Assembly: GCF_038246755.1 (NCBI RefSeq)
Contig: NZ_CP134706.1
Coordinates: forward strand, 3,658,001 to 3,722,000
Reading direction: 5' to 3'
Source of the DNA: Micromonospora sp. FIMYZ51
GTDB taxonomy: Bacteria; Actinomycetota; Actinomycetes; Mycobacteriales; Micromonosporaceae
DNA length: 64,000 nucleotides
The notes beneath the pieces were generated by a model. The model was not told the origin of the DNA. It saw nothing but the letters and a program-made list of their open reading frames with translations, and did not search any database. Made by a program: the position numbers and the translations under genes. This document shows positions 1 to 8,744 of this stretch, one piece after another (within the stretch, counting starts at the first letter, position 1; each line of letters starts with the position of its first letter).

Positions 1-240
1 GTACCCGCCTTTCGTTCGCGACTGCGGGGCTCCGCTGCGCTGCACTCCTCGCGCTCACCGGTACCCGCCTTTCGTTCGCGACTGCGGGGCTCCGCTGCGC
101 TGCACTCCTCGCGCTCACCGGTACCCGCCTTCCGTTCGCGACTGCGGGGCTCCGCTGCGCTGCACTCCTCGCGCTCACCGGTACCCGCCTTCCGTTCGCG
201 ACTGCGGGGCTCCGCTGCGCTGCACTCCTCGCGCTCACCG
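1..240. repeat. 60-bp tandem repeat, 4 copies
   Basis: Four head-to-tail copies of a 60-bp unit that starts gtacccgcct and ends gcgctcaccg. Copies 1 and 2 read ttcgttcgcg at unit positions 11-20, copies 3 and 4 read tccgttcgcg; otherwise I see no differences. The last copy ends on the stop codon of the minus-strand permease gene, so the array begins exactly at that gene's 3' end. The array reaches the window edge, so its full copy number is unknown. Confidence 0.97.
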
Positions 241-3200
241 GTCCTCCCCGATGCGGAGCTGGGTTGCGGTCAGGCGACGTCGCATGGTCGCCGACATCGC
301 GGCGCTGAAGGCCAGCGCGAGCAGCAGCAGCCCACCACCGGTGGCCAGCACCGGCGGCCAGTCGATAGTCAACAGCGGCGGCGGATCGGGACGGTCCGCC
401 GACGGGGTGAGGATCACCAGCGGCGCCATCGTCGCCGCGACACCGACCCCGACGGCCAGCCCCACCAGCACGCCCATGCCGGCCAGGAACGCCTGCTCGG
501 CCAGCAGCGACCGGGCCACCAGCCGGTGGCCGGCACCGAGGGTGTGCAGCACGGCCAGCTCGGTGGCCCGTCGGCGGGCGGTGGCGCTGACGTCCACGGC
601 GACGCCGACCGCGGCCAGCAGCACCGCGGCGAGAGCGGCGGCGAACAAGGCACCCCGGGCACCCACCCCGAACGGGTCGCGGGCCAGTTCGGCGGCGGCG
701 TCCGCGCGGTCCCGCACCACCAGACCACCGAGCGCGGCGGCGGCGGTGGCCGTCTGCCGCGCCTGACCGGGCGTGGTGGACAGCCACCACTCCTGGGTCG
801 ACGGCAGCAGACCGTGGTCGTGGAAGAGTCGGGTGCTCAGCGACCGCAGGTCGACCAGCAGGGCAGCGTCCTGGGCGTCGCCGGGCAGCGCCGTCACGGA
901 GTCGACCACGGTCACGTCCACATCCGCGCCGCCGAGGAACAACCGGGTCTGCGCGCCCACCTCGACGTGCAGTGCCGCCAACGCCCGCGCGGTGGCGACC
1001 ACCGGCACCCGACCCTCGGCGGCCGGTCGGGTGATGGTCAACTGCCGCAGCGTCGGGCGGTCGTACGATCTGCCGGGGCGGGTGTAACGGGTAGCCAGGG
1101 TGGCGCCGGTGGCGGTCGAGGAGCCCACCGCCCCGGCCCGGTCGGCCAGCCGCCACGGCCCGTCGGCGGCCAGGTCGAGCGGCGAACCGGGGCCACCGGC
1201 CGGGCCGGCCCGCAGGTCGGAGACCTGCCAGTCGAGGGTCATCCCGGGTCCGCCGACGGTTTCGGCGGTGAACCCGGCCAGCCGCCACGGCCCGCCAGCG
1301 GCGGGCAGGTCGACGGCGAACCGTAGCGGTTCGTCATCACGGCCGGTGCCCAGCGGCAGCTGCCGATGCCCGTCCGTCGGGCCGACGACGATCGCCTGGT
1401 GGCGTACCGCACCGGTGGCTGCGTCACCGCCGCTGCGGGTGAGCAGTTCTCCGGTCAACCGTCGGGCGTCCGCCGGCAGGGCGACCGTCGGCGCCTCGAC
1501 GCGCTTGTCGACGACGGTGTCGAACAGCGCATCGGTGGAGCCGCCGGCCAGATCGGAGCGGATGCGTACCACCTCACGGGCGGTGGCGGCGTCGACCGCA
1601 AGCATGGTCGCCGGTTCGGCGGCCGGCCCCAGCCGTACGCTGTCGCGCCAGGCCGCCAGCACCGTCTGCGTGCCGGGCAGGTCGGCGAGCTGGTCGGCCC
1701 GCTGCGCCGGGGCGGCGTTGTTGGTCTCGGTCAGCCGCAGGTCGGCGCCGACCTGGTGGGCGGCCTGGTCCTCCAGGGATCGGCGCGAGGTGCCGGCCAA
1801 AGACCAGGCGAGGGTGCCGACCGCGACGGCCAGGGCGAGCAGCAGCACCGGCCCGGCGTGCGGGCGCCGGCCGGCCTGCCAGGTGCCGAGCATGACGGCC
1901 GTCCACGGCTTGCGGTCCACCAAGCGTTCGGCGAGCCGGATCAGCGGCGGCAACAGCCGCAGCGCGAGCACCGCACCGGCAAGCACGCCGAGCGTCGGCG
2001 CGGCGGCCAACAGCGGGTCGACGCCCACCTGCCCACCCCGCGATCGGGACAGCGGCGAGGAGTACTGGTTGAGCTGGTACCAGGCCAGCACGGCCAGGCC
2101 GACCAGGACGACGTCCAGCCCGGCGCGCTGCACCATGCCGCGCCGGCTCGGCCGGGACCGGCTGGCCAGGTCGGCGACGTAACTGTCACCGCGACGCAGG
2201 CTGGGCCCCACCATCGCCAGCGCGCAGCCGGCCGCCGCCACGCCCGCCACCAGCCAGATCATCGGTGCGCTGTCCGAACGCAGCGACACCGCCGCCAGCC
2301 CGGACAGCCGGTCGGCGAGGCCGAGCACTTCGCCGGCCAGCGGTGGCGCGAGGACGGCGGCGGGCAGCACGACCAGGGCGGCCTCCCGGGCGGTCAGGCC
2401 GGCCAGCTGCCAGCGGGCGGCACCCCGGGCACGCAGCAGCGCGCTCTCGCCGCGCCGCTGCTCGGTGAGCAGGACGGCCACCAGCAGCAGCGCGTACCCG
2501 CCGAGCACCACCACCAGCAGCATCGGGGTGACCAGCGCGGAGCGACCGACGAGGGTGGCCTGCTGCAACCGCCGCACCAGGGCGCCGATCTCGCTGGTGG
2601 CCACCGCGGAGTCACCGAGCCCGGCCGCCTTCGGGGCCTCGGTGGTGATTCTCGTCGCGGCGTCGGTCAGCCGCTCCAGCGTGGCGGGGGTGCCCACCGT
2701 GGCCAGGTCCGGTTCGACCAGCCAGCCGGCGGAGGCGTTGGCCAGAAAGCGTGCGGTGAAGTCGTCCCGGTGCACGGTCATCGGCCCGTACGTGGCCGCC
2801 TGCGGCAGCGAGCCGGTCGCCGTCTCGGGAGCCAGCCGCCAGTACGCCGCGTCCGGGTCCACGGGGGTGAACACCCCCACCACGCTCACCTCGGTGACCC
2901 GGCCGGTCAGCCCGTCGGTGATCGGGATGCGGTCACCGACACCCACCCGCAGGGTCGTCGCGGCTGCGGCGGCCAGCGCGGTCTGCACCGGACTCGCGCC
3001 GGCCTGCGGCCACGTGCCGGCGGTCAGCCGGGCGTGTGCGGGCAGGTCGTCGAGGAACATCACCGAGGCGTACGTGGTGCCGGTGCGGTCGGCGACGGCG
3101 TCGCCGGTGTCGCCGCGCAGTTGCCGGCCGGCGGCGTACCCGGCGGCGCTGACCCGGGCGGGCATCCCGGCCAGGTCGGCCGCGACGCGCTCGCGCAGCG

Positions 3201-3429
3201 CGTCGTCGCGCTCGCGCAGCGCCTCGACGGTACGCCCGGCCGAGGCGCGTACCAGGATCGACCGTTCCTCGGCGGTGGCCGCGGTGAGCACGCTGCGGGT
3301 GCCGGAGTCGACCACGTCCCGGCTGTAGCCGGCCAGGCCGGTGAGGGCCACCGTCGCGACAAGCGTCGCCCCGGCCGCCGCGAGCAGCAGCCCCTTCGTG
3401 CCGCGGGCGCGCCGCAACGCGAGCCTCAT
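235..3429 (-). CDS. FtsX-type ABC transporter permease
   Basis: A 1064-residue membrane protein. It has an N-terminal membrane anchor after a basic start (about residues 14-34) and a large extracytoplasmic MacB-like region. A first FtsX block of helices lies at about 300-410, further helices at about 435-545, a second soluble region at about 550-910, and a C-terminal FtsX block at about 920-1050. This double-FtsX layout is that of MacB/LolCDE-like permeases that move lipids, peptides or drugs, or drive cell-wall hydrolases. The start is an ATG preceded by GGGGGTAGG. No ATP-binding partner is visible in the window; since the gene points towards position 1, the ATPase could lie just outside. 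The stop codon lies in the last copy of the 60-bp repeat. The substrate is unknown. Confidence 0.85.
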   Translation of the reverse strand: MRLALRRARGTKGLLLAAAGATLVATVALTGLAGYSRDVVDSGTRSVLTAATAEERSILVRASAGRTVEALRERDDALRERVAADLAGMPARVSAAGYAAGRQLRGDTGDAVADRTGTTYASVMFLDDLPAHARLTAGTWPQAGASPVQTALAAAAATTLRVGVGDRIPITDGLTGRVTEVSVVGVFTPVDPDAAYWRLAPETATGSLPQAATYGPMTVHRDDFTARFLANASAGWLVEPDLATVGTPATLERLTDAATRITTEAPKAAGLGDSAVATSEIGALVRRLQQATLVGRSALVTPMLLVVVLGGYALLLVAVLLTEQRRGESALLRARGAARWQLAGLTAREAALVVLPAAVLAPPLAGEVLGLADRLSGLAAVSLRSDSAPMIWLVAGVAAAGCALAMVGPSLRRGDSYVADLASRSRPSRRGMVQRAGLDVVLVGLAVLAWYQLNQYSSPLSRSRGGQVGVDPLLAAAPTLGVLAGAVLALRLLPPLIRLAERLVDRKPWTAVMLGTWQAGRRPHAGPVLLLALAVAVGTLAWSLAGTSRRSLEDQAAHQVGADLRLTETNNAAPAQRADQLADLPGTQTVLAAWRDSVRLGPAAEPATMLAVDAATAREVVRIRSDLAGGSTDALFDTVVDKRVEAPTVALPADARRLTGELLTRSGGDAATGAVRHQAIVVGPTDGHRQLPLGTGRDDEPLRFAVDLPAAGGPWRLAGFTAETVGGPGMTLDWQVSDLRAGPAGGPGSPLDLAADGPWRLADRAGAVGSSTATGATLATRYTRPGRSYDRPTLRQLTITRPAAEGRVPVVATARALAALHVEVGAQTRLFLGGADVDVTVVDSVTALPGDAQDAALLVDLRSLSTRLFHDHGLLPSTQEWWLSTTPGQARQTATAAAALGGLVVRDRADAAAELARDPFGVGARGALFAAALAAVLLAAVGVAVDVSATARRRATELAVLHTLGAGHRLVARSLLAEQAFLAGMGVLVGLAVGVGVAATMAPLVILTPSADRPDPPPLLTIDWPPVLATGGGLLLLALAFSAAMSATMRRRLTATQLRIGEDR

Positions 3430-3626
3430 CCGTCCTACCCCCGCTGGTTGCGCGGGCCGGTGTGTGGCCCGCCGTCGGTGTCGTCATGCACCAGAAGGGG
3501 CGGGCTCCCGGAAAAGGTTCGCGGCAGTGATCATTTCGTTATCCACGCCCCGGCCGGGCGTTGACCGGCAGCCCAACACCGCAGCCCTCGGGGGTCCACC
3601 ACCGCAGCCGTCGAGGGGTCGGTGCC

Positions 3627-4358
3627 TCAGGCGTCGGGGGTGGCGCGCGGGCCCAGGTCGCCGGTGCGGTGGTGGCGACGGCAGAGCACCTGGTAGCGGA
3701 CCTCCCCGTCGGCGACGGTGTCGCCGATGACCACCTGCTCGCCCTCACGCACCACCCGCCCACCGGCGACGCGCGCGTTGAGCAGTCCCTCCCGGCCGCA
3801 CCAGCAGAGCACCTCGACCTGGATGCGGGCCACCGAGTCGGCCAGTTCGAACAGCCGCTGCGCGGCCGGAAACAGGCAGGACCGGAAGTCGGTGGCCAGG
3901 CCGAAGGCGTACACGTCCACGTCGTAGCTGTCGACCAGTTCGGCCATCTGTTCCACATGCTCGACGGAGTAGAAGCTGGCCTCGTCGCAGATCAGGTAGT
4001 CCACCCGTACGCCGTCGGACCAGGCGTCGCGGACCAGGGTCCGCAGATCCAGCTCGTCGGTGATCTCGATGGCCTCGTGGGCCAGCCCGATGCGGGTGGT
4101 CACCTGCGGGCCGAGGGAACGGTCGATGCGGGTGGTGACCAGGCCCCGGCGGCCCTGCCGGGCGTGGTTGTAGTTCATCTGCAAGGCCATCGTGGACTTT
4201 CCGCAGTCCATCGGGCCCCAGTAGAACCGCAGGGCGGCGGCGTGTGCCGGCCGCCCGTCCACGCCCCGGGCGGCGACGCAGCCGGCCGGGTTGTCGTCCC
4301 GGGCGGCCAGCATCGATCGGGCCAGGCACATCGCGGCGGCGTCGTCGGCGGTAGTCAC
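3627..4358 (-). CDS. tdk: Thymidine kinase (type II)
   Basis: Phosphorylates thymidine to dTMP with ATP in the pyrimidine salvage pathway (cytosol). The P-loop GPMDCGKST is at residues 48-56 and the DE pair of the Walker B-like motif (LICDEASF) at 125-126. The C-terminal lasso domain has the zinc-type cysteines CWC and CRRH. At 243 residues it is somewhat longer than the usual 190-220, because about 40 extra residues precede the P-loop; an internal ATG at residue 10 is an alternative start. The GTG start has no convincing ribosome binding site, but TAGGCT, a TAnnnT -10 match, lies about 11 bases upstream, so the transcript may be leaderless. It sits 61 bases downstream of the MFS gene on the same strand. 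Confidence 0.93.
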   Translation of the reverse strand: MTTADDAAAMCLARSMLAARDDNPAGCVAARGVDGRPAHAAALRFYWGPMDCGKSTMALQMNYNHARQGRRGLVTTRIDRSLGPQVTTRIGLAHEAIEITDELDLRTLVRDAWSDGVRVDYLICDEASFYSVEHVEQMAELVDSYDVDVYAFGLATDFRSCLFPAAQRLFELADSVARIQVEVLCWCGREGLLNARVAGGRVVREGEQVVIGDTVADGEVRYQVLCRRHHRTGDLGPRATPDA

Positions 4359-4419
4359 GGACGGGCAGCCTAGCCGATCGGCGCCGCCGAGCTGATCATC
4401 GGCGGGCCGCCGGTGTGGG

Positions 4420-5814
4420 TCACAGCACCCGGGGCGGAGTGTTGCCGGCGGCGATGATGGCCCGGCGCATCGGCACCGCCAACAGCAGCAGGAAGCCGAC
4501 CACGAAGAAGATCAGCAGCGAGACCAGGCCCACCCGGTAGGAGTTGGTGAGCTGGAAGACCAGGCCGAACGCCAGCGGCCCGAGCCAGCTGGTGCCCTTG
4601 TCGCTGATCTCGTAGAAGCCGTAGTACTCGCCTTCCTTGCCGGCGGGGATCAGCTGGCTGAACAGCGACCGGCTCAGCGCCTGGCTGCCGCCCAGCACCA
4701 GGCCGATGCCGGCACCGAGCACCATGAACGGCAGCGGCGCCTCGGCCGGCAACCGAAACGCGGCGATGATCACCACGGTCCACAGCACCAGGCTCAGCAG
4801 CACCGTCTTCCACGCGCCAATGCGCGCGGCCAGCCCGCCGAGGGCCAGCGCGCCGCCGAAGGCCAGGAACTGCACCAGCAGGATCGTCACGATCAGAGTG
4901 CTCTGTTCCAGCCGCAGCTCCTCGGTGCCGTACTGGCTGGCCAGCGTGATGACGGTCTGAATGCCGTCGTTGTAGACCAGGAACGCCAGCAGGAAGAACA
5001 GCGTCAACGGGTACGCCTTCACCTCGCGCAGGGTGCGGCCGAGCTGCCGGAACCCGTCGGTGAACACGTTGCCGCCGCCGGCGGCGGCAAGCGCCGCAGC
5101 GGTGGGATGTTCCCGCAGCCAACGCAGCGGCACCAGGGTGAACGCCGCCCACCACAGGCCAGCCGAGACGATGGACCAGCGGGCCAGGTCCAGGGTGCGT
5201 TCCGGCGTGCCGTTGTCGAACGACTGCACCGCCACGAGGTTCAACGCCAGCAGCAGGCCGCCACCGAGGTAGCCAAGCGCCCAGCCGCGGCTGGAGATGC
5301 CGTCGCGTTCGTCCGGCCCGCCCAGCTGCGGCAGGAACGAGTTGTACACCACGATCGCCGCGCCGAAGGCGATGTTGGCGACCAGGAACAGCGCGCCGCC
5401 GAGCAGGTACCGGTCACCCGTTACGAAGATCATCGCGATGGTGGCGAACGCGCCGGTGAACGCGGTGCCGGCCAGCAGCCGCTTCTTGTGCAGCGACCGG
5501 TCGGCGATGGCCCCGATCACCGGCAGCACGAAGACCGTCAACAGCACCGACAGCGAGATCAGGTACGGGTAGTACGAGCCGGCGGCCACCTTGATGCCCA
5601 GCGGGTAGACGAACCCCGTGCAGTCCTCGCCGAGCTGACACCCGGCGGCGGTCTTGGCGATGCTGGTCAGGAACGGCCCGAGGAACACGGTGATGACCGT
5701 GGTCTGGAAGGCCGAGTTGGCCCAGTCGTAGAAGTACCAGCCGGTGCGCTCGCGACGGGTGCTGGCGGGGGGAGGGGTGTCGTCCTGCGCGGCAGGGATC
5801 GCCGTCTCGGCCAT
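4420..5814 (-). CDS. MFS transporter, UMF1/Atg22-like family
   Basis: A 464-residue integral membrane protein with about 12 predicted helices. The signature YDWANSAFQT near residues 29-38 is typical of the UMF1 (unknown major facilitator 1, Atg22-like) family, whose fungal members export amino acids from vacuoles. Bacterial substrates are undefined. It starts at an ATG 22 bases after the end of the phosphodiesterase gene, which suggests co-transcription of the two and perhaps of tdk beyond. The cytoplasmic loop between helices 6 and 7 (about residues 240-265) contains the basic stretch usual in MFS proteins. Confidence 0.85.
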   Translation of the reverse strand: MAETAIPAAQDDTPPPASTRRERTGWYFYDWANSAFQTTVITVFLGPFLTSIAKTAAGCQLGEDCTGFVYPLGIKVAAGSYYPYLISLSVLLTVFVLPVIGAIADRSLHKKRLLAGTAFTGAFATIAMIFVTGDRYLLGGALFLVANIAFGAAIVVYNSFLPQLGGPDERDGISSRGWALGYLGGGLLLALNLVAVQSFDNGTPERTLDLARWSIVSAGLWWAAFTLVPLRWLREHPTAAALAAAGGGNVFTDGFRQLGRTLREVKAYPLTLFFLLAFLVYNDGIQTVITLASQYGTEELRLEQSTLIVTILLVQFLAFGGALALGGLAARIGAWKTVLLSLVLWTVVIIAAFRLPAEAPLPFMVLGAGIGLVLGGSQALSRSLFSQLIPAGKEGEYYGFYEISDKGTSWLGPLAFGLVFQLTNSYRVGLVSLLIFFVVGFLLLLAVPMRRAIIAAGNTPPRVL

Positions 5815-5836
5815 GTGGGGTCCTTTGCCCAGGTGC

Positions 5837-6604
5837 TCAGGCGGCCCAGTGGCCGCGGCTGCGGTAGACGTCGCGCAGCACGCCGACGTGGTCGGTCATG
5901 ATGCCATCAACCCCAAGATCAAGTAACTCGTGCATCTCGGCAGGATCGTCGATCGTCCAGACATGCACCTGCAACCCCAGCCGGTGCGCCGTACGCAGAA
6001 ACCGCCGGTCGACCACCGGCACCCGGCCGTAGCGCACCGGCACCTGCGCGGCCACCACCGAGCGCGGCAGCCGCAACGGCCGGCCGGTCAGCGAGGCCCA
6101 CCGCAGCCGGGCCACCCCGCGCACCCCGAGACTCGTGGCCACCCGCTCGTGGGTCAGGGTCCGAAGCCGCTTGAGCCGGCCGTCGCTGAACGACGCCAGC
6201 AGCACCCGGTCCTGCGCGCCGGCCCGGGCCAGCGTGGCCACGGTCGGCTCCACCCCCCGGTCGGACTTGACGTCGATGTTGAACCGCACCTGCGGCCACG
6301 CGTCGAGCACCTCGTCGAGGCGGGGCACCGCCGCGGCACCGCCGACGCGTACCGCCGCCAGGTCGACCCAGCGCAGCGCGGCGAGGCGACCACGCTGCCC
6401 GGTGACCCGCTCCAGGGTGGCGTCGTGGAACACCACGGCCACCCCGTCGGCGGTGGCGTGCACGTCGGTCTCCACGTACCGGTAGCCGAGGTCGACCGCA
6501 CGGGCGAAGGCCGCCGCGGTGTTCTCGTCACCCTCGGCGGCACCCCCGCGATGGGCGAACGCGAGCGGAGCGGGGGAGTCCAGGTAGGCGTAGCCGGTCG
6601 ACAC
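5837..6604 (-). CDS. Glycerophosphodiester phosphodiesterase
   Basis: Hydrolyses glycerophosphodiesters (deacylated phospholipids) to sn-glycerol-3-phosphate and an alcohol. The GDPD TIM-barrel motifs are complete: HRG at 18-20, E27N, then ETDVH around 46-50 and FHD about ten residues later. Length is 255 residues, normal for the family, using the GTG at 6604. The open frame continues upstream to an ATG at 6724, but those 40 residues are low-complexity and would overlap the start region of the divergent aldo/keto reductase, so I prefer the GTG. There is no signal peptide, so a cytosolic enzyme is likely. The MFS gene follows 22 bases later; a link between lipid turnover and transport is only suggested by this. 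Confidence 0.88.
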   Translation of the reverse strand: MSTGYAYLDSPAPLAFAHRGGAAEGDENTAAAFARAVDLGYRYVETDVHATADGVAVVFHDATLERVTGQRGRLAALRWVDLAAVRVGGAAAVPRLDEVLDAWPQVRFNIDVKSDRGVEPTVATLARAGAQDRVLLASFSDGRLKRLRTLTHERVATSLGVRGVARLRWASLTGRPLRLPRSVVAAQVPVRYGRVPVVDRRFLRTAHRLGLQVHVWTIDDPAEMHELLDLGVDGIMTDHVGVLRDVYRSRGHWAA

Positions 6605-6729
6605 GCTGCGCAGTATGCCCGGCCCCGGTGACCTGCTGGTGACCGGGACATGGCGCGCCTGCTGGTGACCGGGACGTGGCGCGGCACCCGCCCGGCACGG
6701 CCCGCCACCGGCCGTGCTATCCACATGCC

Positions 6730-7713
6730 ATGACCGACCAGCAGGGCCGACCGGCGGCCAGCGCCGCGACCGACATCCGAGAACACCGGCTGATCTACGG
6801 GTGCATGGGGCTGGGCGGGCAGTGGGACCGGCAGCCCTACGGCGCGCGGGACATCGACGACGCGCACGCCGCGATCGAGGCCGCGTTGGAGATCGGCATC
6901 ACCGCCTTCGACCACGCCGACATCTACCGCCACGGCAAGTCCGAGGCCGTCTTCGGTGAGGTCCTCGCCCGTACGCCGGGGCTGCGCGCACGCATCCTGA
7001 TCCAGACCAAGTGCGGCATCCACCTGCCCGACGACACCGCACCGGGCTACTACGACCTGCGCGCCACCCACATCGTGCGCAGTGTCGAGCAGAGCCTGAC
7101 CCGGCTGCGGACCGACGTGATCGACGTACTGCTGCTGCACCGACCGGATCCGCTGGCCGACCCGGAGGAGATCGCCGGGGCTCTCGCGTCGCTGCACCGG
7201 CAGGGCCTGGTGCGGCACTTCGGGGTCTCGAACATGGCCGCCGCCCAGGTGGCGTACCTCCAGGCTGAACTGGACCTGCCGCTGGTGGCCAACCAACTCC
7301 AGCTGAGCCTGGCCCACCGGGACTGGCTGGAGGCCGGTGTCCTGGTCAACACCGGCGAATCCGCGGCGCTCGGCTTCCCGCTCGGCACCCTGGAGCACTG
7401 CCGGCGCAACCGGATCGGGGTGCAGGCCTGGGGTGCGCTGGCCAAGGGCCGGTTCACCGGCGCCCAGCAGAGCGCGGCGGAACGCGACACGGCCGAGCGG
7501 ATCGCCGCGCTCGCGCACCGCGCGGGCACCACGCCGGAGACGATCCTGCTGTGGTGGCTGCAACGGCATCCGGCCCGGATCGTCCCGGTGATCGGCACCG
7601 CCCGCCCGGAGCGCATCCGGGCCTGCGCCGACGCGGTACGCCGTACACCCGACCTGACCCACCAGCAGTGGTACGAGTTGTGGCTCGCCGCCCGGGCTGA
7701 ACCCCTGCCCTGA
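6730..7713 (+). CDS. Aldo/keto reductase (YdhF-like)
   Basis: A 327-residue NADPH-dependent oxidoreductase with a TIM barrel. The catalytic tetrad can be placed at D61 or D64, Y66, K94 (IQTKCG) and H137 (LLLHRPDP). The late phosphate-binding region includes VIGTARPERI. The motif LIYGCMGLGGQW at 21-32 and the overall order resemble the YdhF/Tas-like branch of the family; physiological substrates of this branch are poorly known. I chose the ATG at 6730 because the 18 residues upstream in the same frame do not look like coding sequence and it opens the conserved part directly. The gene is divergent from the phosphodiesterase and convergent with the PlsC-like gene, with a long palindrome in between. 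Confidence 0.9.
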   Translation: MTDQQGRPAASAATDIREHRLIYGCMGLGGQWDRQPYGARDIDDAHAAIEAALEIGITAFDHADIYRHGKSEAVFGEVLARTPGLRARILIQTKCGIHLPDDTAPGYYDLRATHIVRSVEQSLTRLRTDVIDVLLLHRPDPLADPEEIAGALASLHRQGLVRHFGVSNMAAAQVAYLQAELDLPLVANQLQLSLAHRDWLEAGVLVNTGESAALGFPLGTLEHCRRNRIGVQAWGALAKGRFTGAQQSAAERDTAERIAALAHRAGTTPETILLWWLQRHPARIVPVIGTARPERIRACADAVRRTPDLTHQQWYELWLAARAEPLP

Positions 7714-7735
7714 CCCACCCCCTGATCCGCCGACG

Positions 7736-7794
7736 TTGATCATGAGGTTGGCGGCAGCGTGGAGATCGACAACTGCCGCCAACCTCATGATCAA
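7736..7794. repeat. Perfect palindrome, 22-bp arms, 15-nt loop
   Basis: The left arm (7736-7757) starts TTGATCATGAGGTTGG and the right arm (7773-7794) is its exact reverse complement; the loop is 15 nt. It lies between the converging aldo/keto reductase and PlsC-like genes, where it could end transcription in both directions. Palindromes beginning TTGATCATGA are, to my recollection, scattered between genes in Micromonosporaceae; that is from memory and not checked here. There is no T-run, as usual for actinobacterial terminators. Confidence 0.9.
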
Positions 7795-8568
7795 GGGGAG
7801 GTGGGGGCGGCGGGGGTGGGAGCGGGTGGTGTCGATGGGGCGGCCGGGGTCGACGTGGCGGGGGCGGTCGGATTCGTCGGGGCGCAGCGGGGTGAGGGTT
7901 TCGGTGAGGGCGTCGATGATCCGGTCGGTGGCCCGCCGGGCCGCGCCGGGGACGCCGGCCAGGTCGGTAAGCGTCACCGGATCACCGAAGTGCACCCGCA
8001 CCCGCGGGCGGCGCACCAGCGCGCGGGCCACCCCGCCGAGCAGCCCCTTGGGCGCGAGGTAGGGGAGTACCTCGTGGCTGCCCCACTGGGCGACCGGAAT
8101 GACCGGCGCGCCGCAGGCCAGCGCGAGCCGGGCGGTGCCGGTCTTGCCCCGTTCGGGCCACAGCCCCGGGTCCAGACCGATGCGTCCCTCCGGATAGACC
8201 AGGATCGCCGACCCGGCGGCAGCCGCCACCGCGGCGTCGTCCAGGGCCCGGTGTACGCCGCTGGTGCCCCGGTCCACGCGGATGTGTCCGGCGGCGCGCA
8301 TCGCGGCGCCGAGCACCGGGACCCGGAACAGCCCACCGGTGGCCATGATCCGGGGCGCGATCCGGCGCTCCCGGCAGGCCGCGGCCATCACGATCGGGTC
8401 GAACGGGCTGATGTGGTTGGCGGCCAGGATCAGCGGCCCACCGCGCAGCGACGCGGGGATGTCGCCGGTGACCTCCAGCCGGGCCAACAGCGCGACCACC
8501 ACACGGGCGAGTGCCTGCGCGGCACGCCAGATCAGTGGTGGTTGCCAGGAAGAGTGGGCAAGGTCCAT
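7795..8568 (-). CDS. PlsC-like 1-acyl-glycerol-3-phosphate acyltransferase, no stop codon at its expected end
   Basis: Acyltransferase of the LPLAT/PlsC family, which transfers an acyl chain to lysophosphatidate or a related acceptor at the membrane. The catalytic NHISPFD motif (HxxxxD) is at 51-57, the acceptor-binding YPEGR at 125-129 and GAPVIPVA at 153-160. The recognisable domain ends near residue 225, followed by a polar tail. The odd point is that the frame has no stop there: it runs through the palindrome at 7736-7794 (from about residue 258) and stays open antisense to the aldo/keto reductase down to 6154. The coordinates given cover only the part I believe is original. The start is the ATG at 8568. 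Either the stop was lost when the palindrome arrived, or there is a sequence error. Confidence 0.72.
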
Positions 8569-8699
8569 CAGCGGCTCATGGTCGCACGCACGATCCTGCC
8601 GTCGATGCTCGGGTCGGGCCGTCCGGCCGGAGTGAGCAGGGTCATTGGTCCCGGGCCGGTTCGGGCCTCCCGCCCCTGCCGAGTCTTCTACGACACCCG

Positions 8700-8724
8700 G
8701 TAGTATCTACTACGTTTTGTAGTA
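8700..8724. promoter_or_regulatory. Operator-like half-site cluster upstream of cydAB
   Basis: Three half-sites in a row: GTAGTA (8700-8705), TC, TACTAC (8708-8713), GTTTT, GTAGTA (8719-8724). The first two make a 14-bp palindrome and the last two a 17-bp one. The cluster ends about 20 bases before the chosen cydA start, a position that would block transcription or initiation. Half-sites of this TACTAC/GTAGTA type are used by BlaI/CopY-family repressors, and similar ones lie between the TetR and monooxygenase genes at 19.56 kb. The regulator is inferred, not shown. Confidence 0.6.
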
Positions 8725-8744
8725 TGAACTCCTGGGGGTTGCAG

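Noticed and set aside
1366..3564. 732-codon plus-strand open frame
   Set aside because: Antisense to the FtsX-type permease; composed of low-complexity Arg/Gly/Gln-rich residues typical of shadow frames.
6154..7735. Continuation of the PlsC-like frame for more than 500 codons
   Set aside because: It is antisense to the intact aldo/keto reductase and has no domain; high GC keeps the frame open by chance. Only the part to about 7795 is annotated, the missing stop is reported as a finding.
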